Of a stretch of DNA of 64,000 nt, positions 46,943 through 56,825 are shown piece after piece. The translations under genes and the position numbers were made by a program. The stretch's first letter is position 1, and every line of letters starts with the position of its first letter. The DNA is taken from the NCBI RefSeq assembly GCF_963668385.1, contig NZ_OY764327.1, positions 5,056,501 through 5,120,500 of the forward strand, in the 5' to 3' direction. A model generated the notes under the pieces. The model had not been told where the DNA came from, searched no databases, and worked only from the letters and a program-made list of their open reading frames with translations. The DNA is from an uncultured Carboxylicivirga sp. (GTDB lineage Bacteria; Bacteroidota; Bacteroidia; Bacteroidales; Marinilabiliaceae).

Positions 46943-46987
46943 CTATTTAAGTAACCGCAATATTCATTATCTAAACAATTCAGAAAA

Positions 46988-49252
46988 ATGGCTTTTGATA
47001 TTGAAATGATTAAAAAGGTGTACGCCGAGTTGCCTTCTAAAATTGAGAAGACGAGACAACTTTTAGGCAAACCTTTAACGTTGACAGAGAAAATTTTATA
47101 TGCCCACCTTGCTGATAATCTCCCCGCTTCAGCATACGATAGAGGTAGTTCGTATGTAAATTTCAACCCTGATCGTGTTGCCATGCAGGATGCCACTGCT
47201 CAAATGGCCTTATTGCAATTTATGCAAGCAGGCAAAGATAAAGCAGCTGTTCCATCAACAGTGCATGCCGATCACTTAATTCAGGCAAAAGTTGGTGCAT
47301 CAACCGACCTAAAAACAGCGGAAGTTAGTAATAAAGAGGTATATGACTTCTTAAGCTCAGTATCAAACCGTTATGGCATTGGTTTCTGGAAACCAGGTGC
47401 CGGAATTATTCACCAGGTGGTATTAGAAAATTATGCTTTCCCTGGCGGTATGATGATTGGAACTGATTCGCACACGGTTAATGCTGGTGGATTAGGTATG
47501 ATTGCAATTGGTGTTGGTGGTGCCGATGCCGTTGATGTGATGGCAGGTATGCCTTGGGAACTTAAATTCCCAAAATTAATCGGAGTAAAACTTACCGGTA
47601 AATTAAGCGGATGGACAGCTCCCAAAGATATCATTCTAAAAGTTGCAGGAATCTTAACCGTAAAGGGTGGAACAGGTTGCGTAGTTGAGTATTTTGGAGA
47701 AGGTGCTCAATCGTTAAGTTGTACAGGTAAAGGTACCATCTGTAACATGGGTGCTGAAATTGGAGCTACCACTTCAACATTTGGTTATGATGAATCGATG
47801 GAACGTTACCTTCGTGCAACCAATCGTGCTGATGTAGCTGATGCTGCCAACAGTGTAAAAGACCATTTAACTGCCGATGCAGAGGTATATGCTAATCCTG
47901 ACAAATATTTCGATCAGGTAATTGAAATTAATCTAGATGAATTAGAGCCACACTTGAACGGACCTTTTACTCCAGACCGTGCTACTCCTATCTCACAAAT
48001 GAGAGAAGAGGCTGAAAAGAACGGATGGCCATTAAAAGTTGAAGTTGGTTTAATTGGGTCTTGTACTAACTCGTCGTACGAAGATATTTCAAGAGCTGCA
48101 TCCATTGCTAAACAAGCTGCTGAGAAAAACCTAAAAGCCAAAGGAGAATTTAAGATAACTCCTGGATCGGAGCAAGTACGTTACACCATTGAGCGAGATG
48201 GCTTAATTGACACTTTCAATCAAATGGGAGGTGAAGTATTTGCCAATGCCTGTGGGCCATGTATTGGTATGTGGGCCAGAACAGGTGCTGAGAAACAAGA
48301 GAAAAATACCATTGTTCATTCATTCAATCGTAACTTTGCTAAACGTGCCGATGGAAATCCAAATACATACGCTTTTGTTGGATCTCCTGAATTGGTAACA
48401 GCCATTGCCATTGCCGGAGATTTAGGCTTCAACCCTATTACCGACACATTAGTTAATGCAGATGGCCAAACTGTTAAACTGGATGAACCTACCGGTTACG
48501 AATTACCACCTCAGGGATTTGGTGTTGAAGATCCGGGTTATCAGGCTCCGGCTGAAGATGGATCGGGCGTTGAAGTAGTTGTAAGTAACGATAGTGATCG
48601 TCTTCAATTATTAACACCTTTTACTCCATGGGATGGTAAAAACATCACAGGTGCCAAACTACTAATTAAAGCCAAAGGTAAATGTACCACCGATCATATT
48701 TCTATGGCAGGGCCATGGTTGAAGTACCGTGGACACTTAGACAACATATCAAATAACATGCTAATTGGTGGTGTTAATTTCTTTAACGATGAAACCAATA
48801 CCGTTAAAAATCAATTAACGGGTGAATATGGTGAAGTACCTGCTACCCAAAGAGCATATAAAGCAGCTGGAATACCAACGGTTGTTGTGGGAGACCATAA
48901 CTATGGTGAAGGATCGTCGCGCGAGCATGCTGCAATGGAGCCTCGCCATTTGGGAGTAAGAGCCGTACTGGTTAAAAGTTTTGCACGTATTCACGAAACC
49001 AACCTTAAAAAGCAAGGTATGTTAGGTTTAACTTTTGCGAACGAAGCTGATTATGATTTGGTTCAGGAAGATGACACTTTCAATTTCCTTGATTTGGATC
49101 AGTTTGCTCCAGAAAAAACCTTAAGTATTGAATTGGTTCATAGTGATGGCAGTAAAAATGTAATTACAGCTAATCACTCATATAATGAACAACAGATTGA
49201 ATGGTTTAAAGCCGGATCGGCATTAAACTTAATAAAGCAACAAAATGCTTAG
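46988..49252 (+). CDS. acnA: Aconitate hydratase
   Basis: TCA-cycle iron-sulfur enzyme that interconverts citrate and isocitrate. The 754-residue product resembles the mitochondrial-type aconitase in length and layout. The three cluster ligands are Cys359 ([12 protein letters not shown]), Cys422 and Cys425 ([11 protein letters not shown]). Their spacing of 63 and 3 equals that of mitochondrial aconitase. Substrate motifs include [14 protein letters not shown] and the C-terminal swivel [20 protein letters not shown]. It is monocistronic with its own terminator. Confidence 0.95.
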   Translation: MAFDIEMIKKVYAELPSKIEKTRQLLGKPLTLTEKILYAHLADNLPASAYDRGSSYVNFNPDRVAMQDATAQMALLQFMQAGKDKAAVPSTVHADHLIQAKVGASTDLKTAEVSNKEVYDFLSSVSNRYGIGFWKPGAGIIHQVVLENYAFPGGMMIGTDSHTVNAGGLGMIAIGVGGADAVDVMAGMPWELKFPKLIGVKLTGKLSGWTAPKDIILKVAGILTVKGGTGCVVEYFGEGAQSLSCTGKGTICNMGAEIGATTSTFGYDESMERYLRATNRADVADAANSVKDHLTADAEVYANPDKYFDQVIEINLDELEPHLNGPFTPDRATPISQMREEAEKNGWPLKVEVGLIGSCTNSSYEDISRAASIAKQAAEKNLKAKGEFKITPGSEQVRYTIERDGLIDTFNQMGGEVFANACGPCIGMWARTGAEKQEKNTIVHSFNRNFAKRADGNPNTYAFVGSPELVTAIAIAGDLGFNPITDTLVNADGQTVKLDEPTGYELPPQGFGVEDPGYQAPAEDGSGVEVVVSNDSDRLQLLTPFTPWDGKNITGAKLLIKAKGKCTTDHISMAGPWLKYRGHLDNISNNMLIGGVNFFNDETNTVKNQLTGEYGEVPATQRAYKAAGIPTVVVGDHNYGEGSSREHAAMEPRHLGVRAVLVKSFARIHETNLKKQGMLGLTFANEADYDLVQEDDTFNFLDLDQFAPEKTLSIELVHSDGSKNVITANHSYNEQQIEWFKAGSALNLIKQQNA

Positions 49253-49271
49253 CCTATATAGTTAGAATATA

Positions 49272-49304
49272 AAATAGAGCTGCCTAGGTAGCTCTATTTT
49301 TTTT
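49272..49304. terminator. Bidirectional terminator of aconitase, overlapping the exporter gene end
   Basis: AAATAGAGCT (49272-49281) pairs with AGCTCTATTT (49290-49299), then a T run. The loop contains the stop codon of the convergent exporter gene (TAG at 49284-49286 on the minus strand), so the hairpin overlaps a coding end. Confidence 0.85.
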
Positions 49305-50177
49305 ACTATTGTGATTGATCAGATACACACCCATCAAAACAATCACCATAAACAGGAGTTGCATCACAGTGATAGTCTCTCCATCTAAAACTCCCCAAAG
49401 AATGGCAAATATTGGTATAATATAAGTAACCGACGACGCAAAAACCGCCGAAGAATACCGGATAAGAGTATTCATCACCAACATTGCAATGGCTGTTCCC
49501 ATTACACCCAATAAGGCCAAAGCACCCAGATGAAAATACCACCCCTCATGCTGTGTTGCACTTCCAATATCGGTTGTTAAGAAATAAGTAATGGCCACCG
49601 GGCCAATAAAAAAGAACGACAACGATGTAATCTGAATTCCATTCAAATGCGTTAACCGGGCCTTTACTTCATTAATGTTTACACCATAACAAGTGGTTGC
49701 CAACACAATTAATAAGGCATAACTATTAACGCTTCCTAACTGCAAAGCACTACCATAAGTAATTAAACCAATCGCCCCAAGTATGCCTAGTAAAATACCC
49801 ATCAATTGTGCATTCTTGAATTTACTTTTATAGATCAACAATCCGATTAAAAAAGTAAAAACCGGAGTAAGTGAGTTAAGCATTCCCGCTAAGGCACTAT
49901 CAATGCGGGTTTGTGCTTTAGTAAACAAAAAAGCAGGTATTAAACTTCCTAAAAAACCTGCTATCAGTAAACTCTTCACATCCGTTTTGCGAAGATGCTT
50001 TAGGTTTCTTATTGAATAAGGTAATAATACCAAAAAAGCAGATCCTATTCGTATAGATGCTGCTTGCACACTGGTAAAACTTTTTAATCCAATCTTCATT
50101 AAAATAAAGGAACTTCCCCAAATAAAAGCCAATACTAACAAAACTGTAAACTGAAACCACTTTTTACTCCAAGGCAT
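49284..50177 (-). CDS. DMT superfamily (EamA) transporter
   Basis: Inner-membrane transporter of 297 residues with about ten transmembrane helices in two EamA repeats. The first repeat has LVLAFIWGSSFILMKIGLKS near its start and LAGMLNSLTPVFTFLIGLLI at its end. The second has SSAVFASSVTYIIPIFAILW. Family members export amino acids, metabolites or drugs; the substrate cannot be read from the sequence. Its stop codon lies within the aconitase terminator loop. Confidence 0.88.
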   Translation of the reverse strand: MPWSKKWFQFTVLLVLAFIWGSSFILMKIGLKSFTSVQAASIRIGSAFLVLLPYSIRNLKHLRKTDVKSLLIAGFLGSLIPAFLFTKAQTRIDSALAGMLNSLTPVFTFLIGLLIYKSKFKNAQLMGILLGILGAIGLITYGSALQLGSVNSYALLIVLATTCYGVNINEVKARLTHLNGIQITSLSFFFIGPVAITYFLTTDIGSATQHEGWYFHLGALALLGVMGTAIAMLVMNTLIRYSSAVFASSVTYIIPIFAILWGVLDGETITVMQLLFMVIVLMGVYLINHNSKKNRAT

Positions 50178-50432
50178 ACGATTAATTCTTTGCTAGGTTA
50201 ATCATCGATATCGAAGGCTAATCTAGTCTTTTTTACGCTAATTCAACCTACTGACTGTAGGTATAATCATTACCCAAAAGAATATACAATAATAGATTAC
50301 TCCCTTTACGGTCGGAATTAAACTACTATTTATGCACGATTCGTCACACAAGCAAATACCCTATCTAAAGAGCCTATATTTTTTAGTAATTTCGGCAAAA
50401 TTGAAAAAAGGGGAATTTTTTTCAAAAAAAAA

Positions 50433-50461
50433 TGTAACGATTCACTTATTGGGCTATCTAA
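50433..50461 (+). promoter_or_regulatory. Candidate ECF-type promoter before the sigma factor gene
   Basis: TGTAAC (50433-50438) and CTATCTAA (50454-50461) are 15 bases apart, about 20 bp before the ATG at 50483. TGTAAC-type -35 elements are known from ECF-controlled Bacteroidota promoters, so autoregulation is possible. The rest of the 305-bp gap (50178-50482) shows nothing else I can support. Confidence 0.35.
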
Positions 50462-50482
50462 ATAGCAAAACCTAATGAAAGA

Positions 50483-51001
50483 ATGAAAAACAAGGAACAA
50501 CAGTTTAATGCGTTAATTGCCGATCATGGTGATAAAATAATGCGCATTTGTAGCTATTACAATTCCGATGCGGATGAGCAAAAAGACATGTATCAGGAAA
50601 TACTCATCAATATTTGGAACAGTTTAGATTCTTTTAGGGGTGATGCAGCTATTGGTACCTGGATATACCGTATTGCCGTTAATACATCGCTGAGTTTTAC
50701 AGGTAAGAGTTTTCGTAAAATGAAGCTGATAATTAACACGGACACCTCTAACCTACACAACTTGCTGGACGAGGACGAAACGGAAATAAAAATCACTCTT
50801 GAAGAAAAACTAAATCGACTCAGAGCTGAATTAAATCAGCTTTCGGTAATCGACAAATCACTTATCTCTCTTTTGCTCGAAGGATTATCTATGCGCGAGA
50901 TAGCTGATATAATCGGTATTACCGAACCCAATGTAAAAGTGAAAATACATCGCATTAAAGATCAATTAAAAAACAAATTAAATCCCCTTAGCCATGAATA
51001 A
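50483..51001 (+). CDS. ECF-type RNA polymerase sigma factor
   Basis: A 172-residue sigma-70-like factor with only regions 2 and 4. Region 2 (about 18-75) has DADEQKDMYQEILINIWNSL and GTWIYRIAVNTSLSF. Region 4 (about 115-168) has the helix-turn-helix GLSMREIADIIGITEPNVKV followed by KIHRIKDQLKNKL. Extracytoplasmic-function factors switch on envelope or stress genes. Its stop overlaps the start of the next gene by eight bases, so that membrane protein is a likely regulatory partner. Confidence 0.92.
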   Translation: MKNKEQQFNALIADHGDKIMRICSYYNSDADEQKDMYQEILINIWNSLDSFRGDAAIGTWIYRIAVNTSLSFTGKSFRKMKLIINTDTSNLHNLLDEDETEIKITLEEKLNRLRAELNQLSVIDKSLISLLLEGLSMREIADIIGITEPNVKVKIHRIKDQLKNKLNPLSHE

Positions 51002-51551
51002 TGACAACTCTAACATAAACATTAGTGATCTTACTTTTAAGTTAAAAAATGAAGATCAACGAAACAATAAAATTGCTCAACGATTCAAAATAATATACTT
51101 CACTTTTGGAATATTATATGCTCTTGTATTTATCTTCCATTATATCTTTGATGATGAAAATACCTGGATGGATTCATTAAGTGGTCTCAGTTATGTAATG
51201 GCATGGCTTTCTTTCGCCCTTCTATTTCGAAAAGCAAATAAGGATTACAGTCATATTGACTATTCATTACCCACCATTACTATGTTACAAAAAGCAGCTA
51301 AACGTTATAAACTTTTTCAGCCTCGACAGATTCCGGCTATCGGAGCTGCGCTACTTGTGGATATAGCTTCGTGCCTAAATAAACTTGTAATACCATTAAC
51401 ACAAGAATCGATAAATGACATTCTGATTTTTCAACTTATATTTTTTCCTGCCTTAATAATTGGTTTTACTGCAGGTGTGGTTATTTGGTACAAACGTCAT
51501 AAACCCATTCGCGATAACGCTCTGGCCCTTATTAAAGAATTGGAAAGTTAA
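50994..51551 (+). CDS. Four-helix membrane protein coupled to the sigma factor
   Basis: A 185-residue protein with a soluble N-terminus of about 35 residues (NNDNSNINISDLTFKLKNED) and three to four transmembrane helices (about 30-50, 60-80, 110-130, 150-172). It has no recognised anti-sigma motif. By position (overlap of eight bases with the ECF gene, common terminator) it could hold the sigma factor at the membrane, but sequence alone does not show that. Confidence 0.6.
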   Translation: MNNDNSNINISDLTFKLKNEDQRNNKIAQRFKIIYFTFGILYALVFIFHYIFDDENTWMDSLSGLSYVMAWLSFALLFRKANKDYSHIDYSLPTITMLQKAAKRYKLFQPRQIPAIGAALLVDIASCLNKLVIPLTQESINDILIFQLIFFPALIIGFTAGVVIWYKRHKPIRDNALALIKELES

Positions 51552-51554
51552 AAA

Positions 51555-51589
51555 TATGCTGCCCCCGATGAGATCGGGGGCATACTTTT
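51555..51589 (+). terminator. Terminator of the sigma factor operon
   Basis: TGCCCCCGAT (51560-51569) pairs with ATCGGGGGCA (51573-51582), a very GC-rich stem for this genome, followed by TACTTTTA. Confidence 0.8.
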
Positions 51590-51609
51590 AAACCATATTT
51601 CCAATCGTA

Positions 51610-52935
51610 TTATTTCGATATACTCATCTTTAGCTTCTTGCCTTTAATTTTTTCGTCCCTCAGATTCTGCAAAAGCTTTTTTACCTTACTGCTTTTAACA
51701 GCTACAAAAACAGAATGATCGAGCACATCAATTCTTCCCAACTCATCTTTTTGCAAACGCCCCTTTTTCATAAACAAACCAACCACATCTATTTTATTGA
51801 CCTTGTCTTTTTTGCCACTTCCAATATAAATAGTTGTCCAATCGGGTAATTCGGGCTTTTTCGCAGTTGGTAGTAATTCAACAAAAGACAGTTCGGTTTG
51901 GATATAATCCGGCAATTGCTCCTCCTCGGCCAACAACAAATAAACTGTTCCTTTAGCATTCATACGGGCCGTTCTACCATTACGGTGTATATAAGCATCT
52001 TCTTTACTTGGCAGATGATAGTGAATTACATATTTAATTTCAGGTATATCTAAGCCACGCGAAGCCAAATCGGTGGTTATTAAAAGATGATGACTTCCAT
52101 TACGAAACTTTATTAAAGCACGCTCACGATCTTCCTGCTTCATACCACCATGAAACACATCGTGCATCAGCCCCATATCGTGCAGATGATTACTGATACG
52201 GTCTGCAGCATCGCGATGATTTACAAACGCCAGCATAGGTTCATTACCCAATTGACATACCAAACGATAAAAAGCCTCCAGCTTATCTTTCCCTTCGCTC
52301 CTAACACCTTTTAATGTTAAAGCAACAGGTGCATCTTCCTGTTTGATAAAATTAAGCGTCTGATGTTTTTTCACCCCCACAAAAGCTGGAATATCGGAAA
52401 GATTGGTTGCCGATGTAAGAACGCGTTGTTTCAAAGCGTGCAGTTCTAAAATAATTTCCTTCATCTCGGCCTGAAAACCTAATTCCAGAGATTTATCAAA
52501 CTCATCGAGCACCAAATAACGAAGATGATCAAACGAAAAACGCTCGCGACGCACATGATCTGCTATTCGGCCCGGAGTACCAATTAATACTGTTGGGGGG
52601 TGTAAAAAACTATTGCGTTCGGTTTGAATAGAATGGCCTCCATAACTACACAACACTTTGAAGCCTGTTTTTAGATCGCGAAACACCTGCTCAATCTGTA
52701 TGGCCAATTCGCGCGATGGAGCTAAAATCATCAGTTGTACTCCTTCTATTTGCTTATCCAATTTTAAAATAAGCGGCAATAGAAAGGCCAGTGTCTTTCC
52801 CGATCCGGTTGGCGATAACAATACAACATCATTGTTTTTTAAAACCGATTGCTGCATCGATTGCTGCATGGTATTTAAAGCCTCAATACCATAAGACTTT
52901 ATTAACGTTTGAATGTGCTTCTCTTGTGCGTTCAT
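51610..52935 (-). CDS. DEAD-box RNA helicase, DbpA-like
   Basis: ATP-dependent RNA helicase of 441 residues from the ATG at 52935 (a GTG at 52950 would add five). Motifs in order are the Q motif (NTMQQSMQQS), SPTGSGKTLAF, PSRELAIQ, GTPGR, DEFD in VLDEFDKSLELG, TSAT, and HRNGRTARM. Motif II reads DEFD, not DEAD. The last 75 residues form a DbpA/CsdA-type RNA-binding domain (GLFMKKGRLQKDELGRIDVL). DbpA helps assemble the large ribosomal subunit; the same job is a reasonable guess here. Confidence 0.88.
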   Translation of the reverse strand: MNAQEKHIQTLIKSYGIEALNTMQQSMQQSVLKNNDVVLLSPTGSGKTLAFLLPLILKLDKQIEGVQLMILAPSRELAIQIEQVFRDLKTGFKVLCSYGGHSIQTERNSFLHPPTVLIGTPGRIADHVRRERFSFDHLRYLVLDEFDKSLELGFQAEMKEIILELHALKQRVLTSATNLSDIPAFVGVKKHQTLNFIKQEDAPVALTLKGVRSEGKDKLEAFYRLVCQLGNEPMLAFVNHRDAADRISNHLHDMGLMHDVFHGGMKQEDRERALIKFRNGSHHLLITTDLASRGLDIPEIKYVIHYHLPSKEDAYIHRNGRTARMNAKGTVYLLLAEEEQLPDYIQTELSFVELLPTAKKPELPDWTTIYIGSGKKDKVNKIDVVGLFMKKGRLQKDELGRIDVLDHSVFVAVKSSKVKKLLQNLRDEKIKGKKLKMSISK

Positions 52936-52956
52936 GCCGCAAAGATACACAAAGGT

Positions 52957-53655
52957 TTAATTATTTTTTGATGTTGCATATCGCTGAGTATACGGGCAAG
53001 CCATCATACACTGAATACAGGTTGTGCACTTGCTGATGTCAACTATAGTATCGCGATCTACATCAACTGACCAGTTGACGGCATGTAAGGCAGATGGAGT
53101 ACAAACATCAACACAACTGCGGCAACTTCCACATTTCGATTGCAGAGGTTCATTATTGTGTGTTTCTACTAATACATTGGTAAGTACCGAACACATTGAA
53201 AATGCACTTCCATATTGTGGTGTTACAAGTAAATTATGCTTACCAATCCATCCTAACCCAGCACGCAGAGCAATGGATTTGTGAGGTAAAGGAGTTCGAT
53301 GCTCCGTTAGATTATATCGGTGAGTTGTCTCCAGATTTTTCTCGGATTGTGAATAAGCTTCACCTCCAAGCTCAATAATCCACTCAGCTAACTCATCTGC
53401 TAGTCTATCGGTTTTTAATTCAGTTAAATGAAATTCATCCTGATCAACTTCTTTGTCTCGAATCATATCCTTCACATAATTAGGATTTGACTGCACTTTT
53501 TGAATGTAGTCAGGTGTTAAGGCTATTGTAAATAATATAGCATTAGAAAAACCCAAGGTTTGTGAATTATCAAAACATGACAAATCAACAAAATAAACCT
53601 TTTGTCCACCCTTCGAAATCAGAAACTCAACTATATCTTCTTGCAAAACCATCAT
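52957..53655 (-). CDS. Two-cluster [4Fe-4S] protein, epoxyqueuosine reductase-like
   Basis: A 232-residue cytoplasmic iron-sulfur protein. The middle contains the conserved IALRAGLGWIGKHNLLVTPQ of QueG-type proteins. The C-terminal third carries two [4Fe-4S] motifs, CGSCRSCVDVC and CTTCIQCMMACP. At 232 residues it is much shorter than true QueG (310-380), so it may be a related reductase of unknown substrate rather than the tRNA-modifying enzyme. It lies four bases after the L,D-transpeptidase gene and is probably co-transcribed. Confidence 0.7.
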   Translation of the reverse strand: MMVLQEDIVEFLISKGGQKVYFVDLSCFDNSQTLGFSNAILFTIALTPDYIQKVQSNPNYVKDMIRDKEVDQDEFHLTELKTDRLADELAEWIIELGGEAYSQSEKNLETTHRYNLTEHRTPLPHKSIALRAGLGWIGKHNLLVTPQYGSAFSMCSVLTNVLVETHNNEPLQSKCGSCRSCVDVCTPSALHAVNWSVDVDRDTIVDISKCTTCIQCMMACPYTQRYATSKNN

Positions 53656-53659
53656 TGCA

Positions 53660-54394
53660 CTAATTTATTTGATGGGTTCCATCCGCATTAAAATAAACCG
53701 AAAATAATTGCTTTGATTGATTAAATAAGTCAAACCCTTTCTTCAGATCTCTCCAAAGATTCAACCGATCATTATCATTTTTGTATTGCGCTGTTAATCG
53801 TTGATAATTAGCCTCATTTAATCGTGCCGGAAATAATGTTACGGGAATTTTGTGCTGTCCATTGTTTCGGGCTTCAACACAAACAATATATAATTCTTTT
53901 ATCTGATTATCGGTAATGGGCAAACATCCAATGGTAACACAATCTCCATGAATATAAATATCACTCCCCGGGTATTTCAGGTCGCTTAACACCTCATCGG
54001 ATGGATTTGGATAATTCAGTCTCATCGACAAATAAAATTTACTGGCCGGATTAAATGTATTTATATGATAAAATCCCTCGGGTATTTGCATATCACCTTG
54101 TTTACGCTTGGGCCCCAACGTACCACATGTGGCACATATTGGATACGTCTTTACTAATTGAAAGGAATCATCCATTTTATTTTTAGCCCAAAGTTCCAAG
54201 TCTTTTTCTTCTTTAAAACCTCTTACATACACTTGAAGCTGATCAAGTTCAATTCCATATTTCTTTAATAAGGCCTTAAGTCCTTCTTCCTTCTCAGCAT
54301 AAGCCGTTCGAACCCGATTAAACTTTTTCTGCTCTGTTTTAAAGCCTTCTACTGATACTAGCATAAAGAGAGTAATATAAAATAATTGAATCAT
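53660..54394 (-). CDS. L,D-transpeptidase family (YkuD/YafK-like) protein
   Basis: Predicted exported enzyme of 244 residues acting on peptidoglycan or its protein links. The signal peptide is short (MIQLFYITLFMLVSVEG). The catalytic YkuD domain shows IPEGFYHINTFNPASKFYLS, SDIYIHGDCVTIGCLPI with the conserved His and Cys (HGxxxxxGC), and a following NQIKELYIVC. The YafK subgroup has this spacing. Catalysis by the Cys in GCLPI is family knowledge. It starts its operon with the iron-sulfur protein downstream. Confidence 0.82.
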   Translation of the reverse strand: MIQLFYITLFMLVSVEGFKTEQKKFNRVRTAYAEKEEGLKALLKKYGIELDQLQVYVRGFKEEKDLELWAKNKMDDSFQLVKTYPICATCGTLGPKRKQGDMQIPEGFYHINTFNPASKFYLSMRLNYPNPSDEVLSDLKYPGSDIYIHGDCVTIGCLPITDNQIKELYIVCVEARNNGQHKIPVTLFPARLNEANYQRLTAQYKNDNDRLNLWRDLKKGFDLFNQSKQLFSVYFNADGTHQIN

Positions 54395-54540
54395 AAGGGT
54401 AAAGGTTGCTAAATTATAACCACAATGTAAAAAAAATAATAGATAGACTTACATGCACTCATAAAAAGAAGTAAGGCCTCACAACCCAATGTCGCAAAGC
54501 CCTACAACTCCCCCTATAAAAAAGTTACCCGATACAAGTT

Positions 54541-55659
54541 CTATTCGATTTTGAAAAAAGAAATAGCATCTTTTAACCCCCTTGCCTGTCCAGATAGTTC
54601 TTCCGAACTACTTGCTATTTCTTCGGCCATTGATGCCGTTTGTTGGGTAACATTATTCAACTCCTGAATGGCATTATTTACCTGATCCACTCCATTGTTT
54701 TGCTCCATGCTGGCAGCTGTTATCTCCTGGATTAACTGAGATGTCTTTTCAATATTTGGTTTAATCTTAGTTAATTTGGTATGCGATGTTTCGGTCTCTT
54801 GCAAACTATGCCCCGACAGTTGAGCAATATCTTCAGCTGCTCGTTTGCTATTTTCTGCCAATTTTCTCACTTCTGATGCCACTACGGCAAAACCTCTTCC
54901 ATATTCACCAGCTCTGGCTGATTCGACTGCGGCATTTAAAGCCAGAATATTGGTTTGATTAGCTATTTCGTTAATGATTAAAATCTTATCAGCTATTTCA
55001 TTTACCGATTTATAACTTCCATCAGCAGCATCGGCCACTTCCTGCATGCTATTGCTCGATTCGTTGGCTATACCAGATGTAATACGTGCATTATCAGTAT
55101 TACTAGCAATGTTTCCTGCAATTTCTTCCATTGTTGATGAGATTTCTTCTAATGAGGAAGCCTGTTCATTAGAACCTTGTGAGAGTTGCTCGGAACTTGA
55201 ACTTAAATGCATACTTGCATTCAATACATTTTCGGCATTTGATTGAACCTCACCAACTATTATCCTAAGCTGCTTAATCAGCTTATTTAACGAGTTTAGT
55301 ATAATTCCAACTTCATCTTTTCGGGCAAATAATTTCTCATCAATCTTTACATTTAAATCACCTTCTGATAATCTCAAAATATGATTACTTGTGTCGGTTA
55401 GTATCTTCTTGTAGTTTTTAGCAAGGTATATCATACCTAATATACACACACTAATACCGATTGGAAAAGCCCATAAAAAATCAAATAAGGTACCTAGTTT
55501 TCCAATTCCATAAGCCTCAACTAAAAGAATGGATTGGGTACTAAACCAAATAACACCAAACGTGAATAATAATGAATTTTTAAATACCTTTTTCAAGATA
55601 ATAAACAACAATGCTAATGTCGGTATCATTAAAATCACAAAAATCAAAAACTCTTTCAT
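54541..55659 (-). CDS. Methyl-accepting chemotaxis protein
   Basis: A 372-residue chemoreceptor. Two transmembrane helices near the N-terminus (about 3-25 and 58-80) have almost no periplasmic domain between them. A HAMP domain follows (about 85-140; [20 protein letters not shown]) and then a coiled-coil signalling domain (about 145-372). The hairpin tip reads [20 protein letters not shown], then [20 protein letters not shown], close to the CheA-binding consensus. No other chemotaxis genes are in view. It lies 11 bp after the degenerate receiver gene, so the signal it passes on is probably linked to that cluster. Confidence 0.9.
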   Translation of the reverse strand: MKEFLIFVILMIPTLALLFIILKKVFKNSLLFTFGVIWFSTQSILLVEAYGIGKLGTLFDFLWAFPIGISVCILGMIYLAKNYKKILTDTSNHILRLSEGDLNVKIDEKLFARKDEVGIILNSLNKLIKQLRIIVGEVQSNAENVLNASMHLSSSSEQLSQGSNEQASSLEEISSTMEEIAGNIASNTDNARITSGIANESSNSMQEVADAADGSYKSVNEIADKILIINEIANQTNILALNAAVESARAGEYGRGFAVVASEVRKLAENSKRAAEDIAQLSGHSLQETETSHTKLTKIKPNIEKTSQLIQEITAASMEQNNGVDQVNNAIQELNNVTQQTASMAEEIASSSEELSGQARGLKDAISFFKIE

Positions 55660-55670
55660 CTCCCCTGTTT

Positions 55671-56072
55671 TTAGTTTTTATTTGGAAAAGCATCCAACCC
55701 ATTCAGTACTGAACTAACCATTCCTATCAACTCCTCAGTCACCTTATTCTTACTTACTACGCCAGAAAATCCCATTTTCAGAAAATCCTTTAAATAAACT
55801 TTATCATCAAACATACTGATGGCTATAAATTTACAACCGGGATTTATTTGTTTAACCTTGATAATTATTTCGTTACTTCTTTCATCAAGGGTAATTGTAT
55901 CAACCAAAACCAAGTCAACCTCGTTAAGGTGTGGCAGATCCAGTAGCTCCTTAAATTCCGAAAGACTAACTATAACTTCATAATCTGAAGCACTTTGCAT
56001 GAAATCTATTAATGCATCTTTCAGGCTTATTGAGCTATTAACAATTACAATATTGGGATTTTGAGTACTCAC
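55671..56072 (-). CDS. Degenerate response-regulator receiver domain protein
   Basis: A 133-residue stand-alone receiver starting at GTG. The phospho-acceptor (Asp58 in DLVLVDTI), the Ser86 equivalent and Lys108 (GVVSKNKV) are kept. The acidic pair that normally binds magnesium is missing: residues 8-13 read IVIVNS where most receivers have a DD or ED pair. It may therefore not be phosphorylated normally. It lies between the LuxR-type regulator and the chemoreceptor, a good place for an adaptor between the two. Confidence 0.75.
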   Translation of the reverse strand: MSTQNPNIVIVNSSISLKDALIDFMQSASDYEVIVSLSEFKELLDLPHLNEVDLVLVDTITLDERSNEIIIKVKQINPGCKFIAISMFDDKVYLKDFLKMGFSGVVSKNKVTEELIGMVSSVLNGLDAFPNKN

Positions 56073-56177
56073 AATTTCTATTCATCTATGTTCTTAATTA
56101 TAGAATGCAAGTTACAATGGAAGGATATTTTGTGAAGCAGTGTATTCTTGGTTTTCGCCAAGGGTTAACCCTAGATT

Positions 56178-56822
56178 TTAAAGCTGGACAACCCTATTTT
56201 TAATAGCCCATAGTATTAAGGCTGCATTATTACGCGAGTCTGTTTTACGCATTAACCTTGCTTTATTACTTTCAATGGTTTTAACACTAACAAACATTTT
56301 ATCGGCTAACTCCTGATTGGTTAAGCCTTCGCAAATATATTGGAGTAATTCCTTTTCTTTTTCGGTAAGGGGTTCATTTATACCATCAGCTTTTGCTTCA
56401 TCGCGGTATTTCATATTCTTAATCACGTTTTGCAATAGTTCTTGCGAAAAATAGCTTCCACCATTATGAACTTCTCTGATGGCTTCTTCGAGTTCATGTA
56501 TACTGGCTTGTTTTAACACAAAACCTTTTGCTCCGGCAGCCAGCAAATCGTGATAATATTGTGATTCGTTATAAAGTGATAAGGCAATTACTTTTAAGTT
56601 GATATTAAAGTTTAAGATTTTTTGAGTAGCTGTTATTCCGTCCATTATCGGCATATCAATATCTGTAACAATAACATCCACATCCAGTTTTGAGATATTA
56701 TCAACCAACTCCTTTCCATTTGAGTATTCGGCTATTATTTCAAAATCATCAATTTGAGAAACCAATACTCTTATACCTTCTCTGATTAAATCTAAATCTT
56801 CAACTAAAACAATACGTATCAT
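56178..56822 (-). CDS. NarL/FixJ family response regulator
   Basis: A 214-residue two-component regulator. The receiver (1-120) has the acid pair Glu8-Asp9, phospho-acceptor Asp54 (IVTDIDMPIMDG) and Lys in KGFVLKQAS. The LuxR-type DNA-binding domain (about 148-210) reads PLTEKEKELLQYICEGLTNQ, then VSVKTIESNKARLM. It lies three bases after the sensor kinase gene and is certainly its partner. Target genes are unknown. Confidence 0.93.
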   Translation of the reverse strand: MIRIVLVEDLDLIREGIRVLVSQIDDFEIIAEYSNGKELVDNISKLDVDVIVTDIDMPIMDGITATQKILNFNINLKVIALSLYNESQYYHDLLAAGAKGFVLKQASIHELEEAIREVHNGGSYFSQELLQNVIKNMKYRDEAKADGINEPLTEKEKELLQYICEGLTNQELADKMFVSVKTIESNKARLMRKTDSRNNAALILWAIKNRVVQL

Positions 56823-56825
56823 AGA

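Noticed and set aside
46849-47196. 115-codon open frame on the minus strand over the aconitase start
   Set aside because: Overlaps the promoter and N-terminus of a well-supported aconitase gene and shows no domain.
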